This document shows, in pieces, positions 1 through 5,281 of a DNA stretch of 6,737 bases. The position numbers and the translations under genes were made by a program. Numbering within the stretch: the first letter of the stretch is position 1; the number at the start of each line of letters is the position of its first letter. The notes below the pieces were generated by a model. The model was not told the origin of the DNA. It made no database searches and saw only the letters and a list, made by a program, of their open reading frames with translations. The stretch lies in assembly GCA_903873045.1 (NCBI GenBank), contig CAIQND010000046.1, forward strand, positions 1-6,737, given 5' to 3'. The stretch is from an uncultured Methylococcaceae bacterium. GTDB taxonomy: Bacteria > Pseudomonadota > Gammaproteobacteria > Methylococcales > Methylomonadaceae.

Positions 1-170
1 CCCAGAGAATCACCGACCAACATCATATCGACACCCACTTTGTCGATCAACGCGCTAAAGCTGGCATCGTAAGCCGTTAAGCAGGTAATTTTTTCACCCT
101 GCTGCTTCATGGCAGCCAGATCATTGACCGTTAACGGTTTTACTATGGAGTCATGGGGCGTGTGATACAT
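1..170 (-). CDS. panB: 3-methyl-2-oxobutanoate hydroxymethyltransferase, N-terminal part (runs off left edge)
   Basis: PanB transfers a hydroxymethyl group from 5,10-methylene-tetrahydrofolate to 3-methyl-2-oxobutanoate, giving ketopantoate, the first committed step of pantothenate (CoA precursor) synthesis in the cytoplasm. Read on the minus strand from the ATG at 170-168, the first 56 codons give MYHTPHDSIVKPLTVNDL, then KITCLTAYDASFSALIDK (about residues 27-44) and a D-LVGDSLG stretch running to the edge. The TAYDASF and VGDSLG blocks are PanB hallmarks; the aspartates in these two blocks are the Mg2+ ligands in the family. The C-terminal roughly 80% lies outside. The start is one base past the folK stop (TGA-C-ATG), so the two are almost certainly co-transcribed and translationally coupled. 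A weak purine run (GGATGGATTGAC) precedes the ATG. The link fits biochemically, since the folate made downstream of FolK supplies the PanB cofactor. Confidence 0.93.
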   Translation of the reverse strand, partial: MYHTPHDSIVKPLTVNDLAAMKQQGEKITCLTAYDASFSALIDKVGVDMMLVGDSL

Positions 171-171
171 G

Positions 172-675
172 TCAATCCATCCGTCTCAGTCCTGACAAGG
201 GACACTTGGCAATCAAATCGGTAATGGAACCTTTACCCGGCACTCTTAGTTGCGGAGCAATTTCAAACAAAGGGTACAGAACAAAAGAGCGTTCTTCCAA
301 GCCTTTGTGGGGGACTGTTAAATCAGGCACATCAATTTCTTGTTCACCATAAATCAAAACATCCAAGTCCAATGTTCTCGCACCCCAGCGCTCGCCTATT
401 CGTAGCCGCCCCTGATCATTTTCGATGGCTTGCAGACTACGCAACAGCGCCATCGGCAATAAGTCGGTTTTGACACCCATAACCGCATTGACATAATCCG
501 GTTGATCCTGCGGCCCCATAGGCAAGCTATGGTACAAACTGGAAAACGCCAATTCTTGCACGCCCGTTATTAAAGCGATTGCAGTACGCGCCGAGTTAAT
601 TTGGGCAACGGGTTGTTCAAGGTTGCTGCCCAAGCCGATATAAGCAACCGTTGACACACTAGCTATGTATTTCAT
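172..675 (-). CDS. folK: 2-amino-4-hydroxy-6-hydroxymethyldihydropteridine pyrophosphokinase (HPPK)
   Basis: HPPK transfers pyrophosphate from ATP to 6-hydroxymethyl-7,8-dihydropterin in the folate pathway, just before dihydropteroate synthase. The protein is 167 aa from the ATG at 675, close to the usual size of about 160. Visible family blocks are GLGSN (residues 14-18), the YHS-MGPQDQPDYVNAV substrate region (about 48-65), R96-W-G-A-R-T-L-D-L-D-V-L-I-Y-G with the Mg2+-binding pair D103 and D105, and PHKGLEERSFVLYPL (122-136). The frame stays open upstream to a TTG at 711, but that would add 12 hydrophobic residues absent from the family, and the ATG at 675 has a GGATTGAC purine run just before it, so I chose 675. 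It lies downstream of pcnB but separated by about 240 bp holding a nested repeat, and is one base from panB. Supply of folK mRNA may depend on read-through of that repeat, because I see no convincing promoter of its own in 676-752. Confidence 0.95.
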   Translation of the reverse strand: MKYIASVSTVAYIGLGSNLEQPVAQINSARTAIALITGVQELAFSSLYHSLPMGPQDQPDYVNAVMGVKTDLLPMALLRSLQAIENDQGRLRIGERWGARTLDLDVLIYGEQEIDVPDLTVPHKGLEERSFVLYPLFEIAPQLRVPGKGSITDLIAKCPLSGLRRMD

Positions 676-742
676 AGTCAATCCAAGAAGTGCAAGGTAA
701 AAAGCGCACAATAAAAAACGATCACTTTGGTAGATAAATCCC

Positions 743-752
743 CCCTAACCCC
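743..752 (+). repeat. Putative 10-bp target-site duplication, left copy (right copy at 871-880)
   Basis: CCCTAACCCC occurs immediately before the left inverted repeat and again, identically, at 871-880 immediately after the right inverted repeat. The exact abutment of both copies to the tips of the 118-bp element is what supports a duplication made on insertion. The C-rich composition of the host sequence weakens the argument somewhat. Confidence 0.55.
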
Positions 753-870
753 CAATGGCACTAAGTTAAGCCGTTCGCTGAGCAGAGTCGAAGCGATTTT
801 GCAGGCTTCGGCTCCGCTCAGCCAACGGTTTATCTTGCCACGAGGTACTTAACTTAACTTAATGGCATTG
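753..870. mobile_element. 118-bp MITE-like non-autonomous element with terminal inverted repeats
   Basis: The left end (753-770, CAATGGCACTAAGTTAAG) is the reverse complement of the right end (853-870, CTTAACTTAATGGCATTG) at 16 of 18 positions. Just inside, 771-795 and 804-828 form a second inverted pair matching at about 21 of 25 positions around an 8-base loop (core CGCTGAGC-GAGTCGAAG). An asymmetric stretch of about 24 bases (829-852) separates the inner palindrome from the right end, and CTTAA is repeated three times at 848-862. The element is flanked on both sides, exactly at its tips, by the same 10-mer CCCTAACCCC (743-752 and 871-880), which looks like a target-site duplication. There is no reading frame inside, so it would need a transposase in trans. 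IS4-type elements often duplicate about 9-12 bp, but the parent family is a guess. Confidence 0.65.
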
Positions 871-914
871 CCCTAACCCCTCTTTTTCAAAGAGGGGGGA
901 CTGAATGATTACAG

Positions 915-2285
915 CTAAACGTCTTTCCAGGTGGAGTTATCTTTACCATTTTCCCGAGGCGGCCTTCTTCGTTTTGATTTACTCACTGGCCCTTTACGCG
1001 GCGGCTGGGTCATTTTTCTTTGTTCGTTTTCATTGGCGGCCTGATATTTACTCCACCATTGCGCCAACTCTGGATCAGCTCCGCCGGTCTCTGCACGCAA
1101 CAAAAGAAAATCATAACCCGCCCTAAAACGGGGATGGGTAATCAAGCGACTGGGTTTGGAACCTACGCGGGCATTAAATTTGGGCTGTAAACTCCAGACT
1201 TCGCGCATAGCCAAGGTAATGTGGCGAGGCAGCGCCGTACTTTTAACCTGCATGGCAATCACTTCATTGGCGGCTTCCTGATAAGCCATAAACTCAATCA
1301 AGCCTTTTGCCATCTTTTCTTTGACCCGCATCTGCACAGGTTCCCACAAGAAAGCGGCAAACAAAAAATAGGCGGTAACGGTTTTACCTTCCTCTATTCT
1401 TTTATCGGAGTTCTCAAGCGCTTTAATCAGCAGTAAGCGTGGAAAGCCGTTTTCTTCTATCGACAAACAGTTTTCTGTCGCCGGAAACAACACTTGAAAA
1501 AGTCCATAATGCCTTAACATTTCAAACGTTTGCAGTGCGTACCCGGACATAAATAATTTTAGCGTTTCATCATAAAGCCGTGCTGAAGGGATGCTGGATA
1601 ACAATTCGGCAACCTTGTGCATGGATTTTTCACACTCAGGATGCAATTTAAAGCCCAGCTTAACGGCAAAACGCACGGCACGAAGCATACGCACGGGGTC
1701 TTCACGAAAACGCGTATCAGGATCGCCTATCAGCTTTAATTCTGCGGCTTTATGATCAGCCATTCCACCCACAAAATCCACCACCGAAAAATCTTTGATA
1801 TTGTAGTAGAGGGCGTTTACCGTAAAATCGCGCCGCCAAACATCTTCTTCAATGGTTCCGTAGACATTATCCCGCAACAAGCGCCCTTCTTTATTGAGCA
1901 CCTGCTTGTCATTTTGCTCTTCTCCTGCGCCTCTAAAAGTCGCAACTTCAATCACTTCCTTGCCAAAATGCACATGTGCCAAACGAAACCGGCGACCAAT
2001 CAAGCGACAATTGCGGAACACTTTTCTGACTTGTTCAGGATCGGCATTGGTGACCACATCAAAATCCTTAGGCTCCCGTCCCAGCAATAAATCCCGCACG
2101 CAACCGCCCACCAGGTAGGCGCTGTAGCCTTCCTTTTGCAATTTATAGAGAACCTTCAGCGCACTTTCACTTATCTGGGCTCGCGAAATATTATGTTCCG
2201 GGCGCGAATATATTCTGACTTGTGGCGCGACTGGCTCAGCTTCATTTCTGGCTGAATTAATCAATTTTTTGAAGAATTTTAAAAT
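915..2285 (-). CDS. pcnB: Poly(A) polymerase I (probable AUU start)
   Basis: PcnB adds poly(A) tails to RNA 3' ends and so marks RNAs for degradation. From the TTG at 2264 the protein is 449 aa; from the ATT at 2285, which I prefer, it is 456 aa (E. coli 465). In the TTG numbering, the nucleotidyltransferase head has LVGGCVRDLLLG (51-62), catalytic D67-F-D69 and a likely third carboxylate E106. The stretch LIGRRFRLAHVHF (88-100) is the block that separates poly(A) polymerases from CCA-adding enzymes. RRDFTVNALYYN (144-155) and REDPVRMLRAVRFA (187-200) follow, and the C-terminus is strongly basic (SKSKRRRPPR), as expected for RNA binding. The stop is TAG at 917-915. No ATG is available in the right frame. 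The TTG has no Shine-Dalgarno sequence, while the ATT has AGGG 9 nt upstream and adds LKFFKKL, resembling the E. coli N-terminus FCRKVL. It is followed by folK and panB, the E. coli order. Confidence 0.95.
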   Translation of the reverse strand: MLKFFKKLINSARNEAEPVAPQVRIYSRPEHNISRAQISESALKVLYKLQKEGYSAYLVGGCVRDLLLGREPKDFDVVTNADPEQVRKVFRNCRLIGRRFRLAHVHFGKEVIEVATFRGAGEEQNDKQVLNKEGRLLRDNVYGTIEEDVWRRDFTVNALYYNIKDFSVVDFVGGMADHKAAELKLIGDPDTRFREDPVRMLRAVRFAVKLGFKLHPECEKSMHKVAELLSSIPSARLYDETLKLFMSGYALQTFEMLRHYGLFQVLFPATENCLSIEENGFPRLLLIKALENSDKRIEEGKTVTAYFLFAAFLWEPVQMRVKEKMAKGLIEFMAYQEAANEVIAMQVKSTALPRHITLAMREVWSLQPKFNARVGSKPSRLITHPRFRAGYDFLLLRAETGGADPELAQWWSKYQAANENEQRKMTQPPRKGPVSKSKRRRPPRENGKDNSTWKDV

Positions 2286-2365
2286 GGCCTTTAACCCTGT
2301 TTGTTATTTTATTTATGGCAATCATATCATTTGAAGCATTCTATCCTACAATCAATCTTCTTTTT

Positions 2366-2395
2366 TTTACATTACCCTTTTGATTATAGTAAAAT
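2366..2395 (+). promoter_or_regulatory. Candidate sigma70 promoter for the 59-aa gene and RDD gene
   Basis: TTTACA (2366-2371) and TAAAAT (2390-2395) each match the consensus at 5 of 6 positions, with an 18-bp spacer. An alternative -10, TATAGT, lies at 2385-2390. Transcription would start near 2402, leaving a leader of about 94 nt before the ATG at 2496. The leader contains a short imperfect direct repeat (AAACATTCGC at 2456 and AAACATTTGCG at 2469) but no clear riboswitch or hairpin. The box overlaps the opposite-strand TATAAT, so the divergent genes may compete for polymerase. Confidence 0.45.
2383..2388 (-). promoter_or_regulatory. Candidate sigma70 -10 box for the pcnB operon
   Basis: Read on the minus strand, 2388-2383 is a perfect TATAAT. 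It would place the start of transcription near 2376 and give pcnB a leader of about 90 nt to the AUU. There is no good -35 at standard spacing: the 17-bp position reads AAAAAT, and TTGTAA lies 21 bp away. In such AT-rich sequence a chance match is quite possible. Confidence 0.3.
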
Positions 2396-2495
2396 CATCG
2401 TACTGATTTTTACAAACACCAATTGTTCATTTAAAGATCAGGCAACCATTTTTTAAACATTCGCACCAAACATTTGCGTAATTGACGGGATTGTT

Positions 2496-2675
2496 ATGTT
2501 CAAAAAGATTCTTAATGGCTTCATTGACCATCCTATACTAACCAGCATTTTTGTAACAGATTTCGGTATTCTTCTGTTCCATAGGCCGCCTTTCTTGTTT
2601 TCCTTAATCATGCTGGGCGCACTGATGGCGATGTGCATGTATTTTGGCCAAAAACTAACCTTATTTAAAGATTAA
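2496..2675 (+). CDS. 59-aa hydrophobic membrane microprotein, function unknown
   Basis: I do not recognise this protein. The ATG at 2496 is preceded by GACGGGATTGTT, with GGGA at useful Shine-Dalgarno distance. The product begins MFKKILNGFIDHPILTSIFV and ends at TAA 2673-2675. It is short and mostly apolar. A basic N-terminus (KK) is followed by a first hydrophobic stretch (about residues 14-28) and a HRPP turn (29-32). A second, longer hydrophobic stretch with many Leu and Met residues (about 33-50) leads to a polar GQKLTLFKD tail. Two short membrane passes, or one pass plus a membrane-lying helix, are plausible. The gene sits directly before an RDD membrane-protein gene and in the same frame, separated only by the stop codon, so the two are surely co-transcribed. 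I prefer this strand over the antisense open frame at 2453-2638, which encodes an unremarkable product and lacks context. Confidence 0.65.
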   Translation: MFKKILNGFIDHPILTSIFVTDFGILLFHRPPFLFSLIMLGALMAMCMYFGQKLTLFKD

Positions 2676-3140
2676 TTGTCTTTGAAAGTAAAAAAGCCGT
2701 TAAAACCGGGGCGAGACTTGCTGTCTGCGCCTGGTTTTTTTCGTCGTTTAGCGGCACAACTTTACGATATTTTTCTGCTTGTTGCCGTTTTATTTGTCGC
2801 AACAGCTCTGTTGCTTCCCTTCACGACAGGGGAAGCGGTTAGCGATCAACAATTAATAATTTACCGCATTTATCTGATCATTATCAGCTTCTTTTTTTAT
2901 GGCTGGTTTTGGACGCATGGCGGACAAACATTAGGTTTGCGTGCATGGAAAATAAAAGTGCTGACGCTTGATCAAAAACCGCTTGACTGGACTCAAGCGT
3001 TGCTCCGTTTTACCACAGCCATTGCCTCTTGGGGCTTTTTCGGACTTGGCTTTCTGTGGATTCTTGTTGATAAAAACCGATGCGGTTGGCACGATCATTT
3101 ATCAAAAACAGCGTTGTTTTTTGACCCTCAAAAAAAATAA
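2676..3140 (+). CDS. RDD family membrane protein
   Basis: This 154-aa polytopic inner-membrane protein is of the RDD family, named for conserved Arg-Asp-Asp. Most members have no assigned role; a few have been reported as Na+(Li+,K+)/H+ antiporters, which should not be assumed here. The family's N-terminal block GFFRRLAAQLYDIFLL (20-35) carries the Arg and first Asp (D31), the middle block is THGGQTLGLRAWKIKV (80-95), and the C-terminal block LWILVDKNRCGWHDHLSKT (127-145) has the last Asp/His pair. Membrane segments lie at about 31-49, 60-79 and 113-131. The start is TTG at 2676, immediately after the TAA of the 59-aa gene. No ATG or GTG precedes the first conserved block, and AAAG at 2667-2670 is a possible weak ribosome site. 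A second TTG at 2682 is also possible. Translation probably depends on coupling to the upstream microprotein. The stop overlaps an A/T run with no convincing terminator. Confidence 0.88.
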   Translation: MSLKVKKPLKPGRDLLSAPGFFRRLAAQLYDIFLLVAVLFVATALLLPFTTGEAVSDQQLIIYRIYLIIISFFFYGWFWTHGGQTLGLRAWKIKVLTLDQKPLDWTQALLRFTTAIASWGFFGLGFLWILVDKNRCGWHDHLSKTALFFDPQKK

Positions 3141-3143
3141 TTT

Positions 3144-3173
3144 TTGACTACGCCAAAATCAGTGGTTTATTTG
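3144..3173 (+). promoter_or_regulatory. Weak candidate promoter for prlC-ubiD
   Basis: TTGACT (3144-3149, 5 of 6 matches to the -35 consensus) is followed after 18 bp by TATTTG (3168-3173, only 3 of 6). Transcription would start near 3180, leaving a leader of about 60 nt that holds a perfect 5-bp stem with a GTAA loop (3197-3210). The alternative is transcription from the RDD gene through the 101-bp gap, as no terminator is evident. Confidence 0.28.
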
Positions 3174-3241
3174 AACCATCACAAAAGTATCCGTTCGTGT
3201 TGTAAAACACCTAAATGCACCCATAAAACATAATCAACACC

Positions 3242-5281
3242 ATGACTAACCCTTTATTATCCGACGCCACCCTGCCCTTATTTTCCCAAATAAAACCGGA
3301 ACACATTGAACCCGCCATCACACAACTCTTGGACGAAGCGCGTGCTGTGGTTGAGCAACATCTGCTGGCAACCACAGACTATACTTGGGAAAATCTGATT
3401 GAACCGCTGGAAAATGCAGAAGACCGGCTCAACAAAGCCTGGTCTCCGGTCAGTCATATCAATTCGGTTGTCAACACGGATGAACTGCGCGAGGCTTATA
3501 ACGCCTGCCTGCCCAAGCTCAGTGAATACTCCACTGAAATGGGGCAAAATGAACAACTCTTTAATGCCTATCAAATTATTGCCAACAGTACTGCCTTTGC
3601 AACGTTGGATAACGCCCAAAAGAAAATCATTCATAATGGCTTAAGAGATTTTAAATTATCCGGCGTTGATCTGGATAGCGAAAAAAAGCAGCGTTATAAA
3701 GAAATCAGCCAGGAATTATCACGCCTTGCCAGCAACTACGAAGAAAATATTCTGGACGCAACCAATGCCTGGAGCAAACTGATCAGACATGAACAGGATT
3801 TGGCAGGTTTGCCGGATTCTGCAATGGCGGGCGCCAAACAAACAGCAGAAAACGCCAATGAAGAAGGCTGGATGATAACCCTGCAATTCCCTTCTTATCA
3901 AGCCGTCATGACGTATGCCGATGACCGGGAATTGCGCCGCGAACACTACGAAGCCTTTTCAACCCGCGCATCAGACCAAGGCCCACAAAACGGGCAATGG
4001 GATAACAGCTTGCTCATGGAGCAAATCCTGGCGCTGCGCCATGAAAAAGCCCAATTATTGGGCTTTAACAATTACGCCGAACTGTCTCTTGCCACCAAAA
4101 TGGCCAACAAGCCGGACGATGTAATGAATTTTCTGGAAGATTTAGCAGACAAATCCTGGCGACAAGCACGTAAAGATCTGGTGGAGTTACGTGAATTTGC
4201 CGAGCAACATCACGGTATCAAAGACCTTCAATCGTGGGACTTTGGTTATTATTCGGAAAAAATGCGTCAGCATTTTTACCAGCTTTCACAAGAAGAAGTT
4301 AAAGCCTACTTCCCCATCACCCGCGTTTTGCCCGGACTGTTTGCCGTTGTAGAAAAACTCTACGGCTTAAATATAACCGAAATTGATGTCTTTGATAGCT
4401 GGCATCCCGATGTGCGTTTTTTCCGGATACAAGACGATAAAGGTCAACTGCGTGGCCAATTTTATATTGATCTTTACGCGCGTTCCAAAAAACGTGGCGG
4501 TGCCTGGATGGATGACTGCGCAGGTCGTAAAAAAACCGGTGACACCATTCAAACGCCGGTCGCGTATCTAACCTGTAATTTTACGCCGCCTACCGGTGAT
4601 GTACCTGCCCTGCTAACGCATGATGATGTCATTACCTTATTTCATGAATTCGGCCACGGCCTGCACCACATGCTGACCCAGGTTGACCATTTGGGCGTTT
4701 CCGGTATTAACGGCGTGGAATGGGATGCGGTTGAACTGCCCAGTCAATTCATGGAAAACTGGTGCTGGGAGCAAGATGCACTGGCGCTTATTTCAGGCCA
4801 TTATCAAACCGGTGAAAGCTTACCCGAGTCCTTATTTAACAAAATGCTGGCGGCAAAAAACTTTCAGGCCGGCATGATTATGGTCAGGCAACTGGAATTT
4901 AGCTTGTTTGATTTTAGGATTCACAAAGATTACGACCCTGAAAAAGGCGGACGTATCTATGAAATCCTGGAGCAGGTCAGAGACCAGGTGGCCGTTGTCA
5001 AACCACCCAAATTCAACCGCTTCGCCCATGGTTTTTCACATATTTTTGCCGGCGGTTATGCGGCAGGTTATTACAGTTACAAATGGGCGGAAGTCTTATC
5101 CAGTGATGCTTTTTCCTTGTTTGAAGAAAAAGGTATTTTTGACCGGGAAACCGGCAACGCTTTTTTGACCAACATTCTTGAGCAAGGCGGCACAGAGAAC
5201 GCGATGGACTTATTTATCAAATTTAGAGGCCGAAAACCGACCATTGACGCCTTACTCAGACATTGTGGCATCGCTGCATGA
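3242..5281 (+). CDS. prlC: Oligopeptidase A, M3 family zinc peptidase
   Basis: This cytoplasmic zinc oligopeptidase degrades short peptides left by larger proteases and cleaved signal peptides; in E. coli it is also known as OpdA. The length is 679 aa, essentially that of E. coli (680). The N-terminus MTNPLLSDATLPLFSQIKPE aligns directly with the E. coli start, which fixes the ATG at 3242 despite the lack of any Shine-Dalgarno-like sequence in the 20 bases before it. An all-helical N-terminal half is followed by the M3 catalytic domain. The zinc site is H468-E469-F-G-H472, with the third ligand E498 in GVEWDAVELPSQFMENW. The Gly/Tyr-rich substrate loop GGYAAGYYSYKWAEVLSSDAF follows near residues 605-625. 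All catalytic residues are intact and I see no frameshift. The stop TGA overlaps the ubiD start (ATGA), indicating a two-gene transcription unit. Confidence 0.97.
   Translation: MTNPLLSDATLPLFSQIKPEHIEPAITQLLDEARAVVEQHLLATTDYTWENLIEPLENAEDRLNKAWSPVSHINSVVNTDELREAYNACLPKLSEYSTEMGQNEQLFNAYQIIANSTAFATLDNAQKKIIHNGLRDFKLSGVDLDSEKKQRYKEISQELSRLASNYEENILDATNAWSKLIRHEQDLAGLPDSAMAGAKQTAENANEEGWMITLQFPSYQAVMTYADDRELRREHYEAFSTRASDQGPQNGQWDNSLLMEQILALRHEKAQLLGFNNYAELSLATKMANKPDDVMNFLEDLADKSWRQARKDLVELREFAEQHHGIKDLQSWDFGYYSEKMRQHFYQLSQEEVKAYFPITRVLPGLFAVVEKLYGLNITEIDVFDSWHPDVRFFRIQDDKGQLRGQFYIDLYARSKKRGGAWMDDCAGRKKTGDTIQTPVAYLTCNFTPPTGDVPALLTHDDVITLFHEFGHGLHHMLTQVDHLGVSGINGVEWDAVELPSQFMENWCWEQDALALISGHYQTGESLPESLFNKMLAAKNFQAGMIMVRQLEFSLFDFRIHKDYDPEKGGRIYEILEQVRDQVAVVKPPKFNRFAHGFSHIFAGGYAAGYYSYKWAEVLSSDAFSLFEEKGIFDRETGNAFLTNILEQGGTENAMDLFIKFRGRKPTIDALLRHCGIAA

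Larger units (their letters stand above)
736..902. repeat. C/G-rich palindromic intergenic repeat, interrupted by the 753-870 element
   Basis: The outer layer of the nested repeat is AAATCCCCCCTAACCCC (736-752) on the left and CCCTAACCCC plus TCTTTTTCAAAGAGGGGGGACT (871-902) on the right. Removing 753-870 and one copy of the 10-bp duplication leaves a compact unit of about 39 bp that starts with a C run and ends with a G run. It contains a perfect 9-bp hairpin, CCCCTCTTT / TTC loop / AAAGAGGGG (877-897). I recall C-run/TCTTT-TTC-AAAGAGGG-run units of this type as dispersed intergenic repeats in some gammaproteobacterial genomes, but cannot confirm copy number here. On the minus strand it lies about 13-38 nt after the pcnB stop. 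No U-run follows the stem in either direction, so a classical intrinsic terminator is not supported. Confidence 0.55.

Noticed and set aside
676..752. Separate folK promoter between the repeat and folK
   Set aside because: The best boxes found (TTTATC and TTTATT) match the consensus too poorly to report.
743..880. Two-repeat C-rich array as a minimal CRISPR
   Set aside because: Only two 10-bp copies, and the interval is itself an inverted-repeat element. This fits a target-site duplication, not repeats and spacers.
905..1126. Plus-strand open frame of 73 codons at the pcnB 3' end
   Set aside because: It lies antisense within pcnB, has no recognisable family or ribosome site, and its composition mirrors the real gene.
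1752..2118. Two plus-strand open frames opposite the pcnB catalytic head
   Set aside because: They are antisense to the highly conserved nucleotidyltransferase region of pcnB and encode no recognisable domain.
2456..2479. Direct repeat AAACATTCGC / AAACATTTGCG as a regulator binding pair
   Set aside because: Imperfect and short in AT-rich DNA, with 13-bp spacing that matches no operator I can name.
2453..2638. Minus-strand 61-codon frame
   Set aside because: It is antisense to the 59-aa plus-strand gene, which has a better ribosome site, a membrane-protein profile and operon context.
3128..3147. A/T inverted repeat TCAAAAA/TTTTTGA over the RDD stop codon as a terminator
   Set aside because: The 7-bp stem is almost all A-T with a 6-base loop, too weak for intrinsic termination. 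It is probably a chance product of the A run and T run.
3161..3180. TGGTT/AACCA hairpin upstream of prlC as terminator or operator
   Set aside because: Only 5 bp of stem, no U-run and no second copy nearby.
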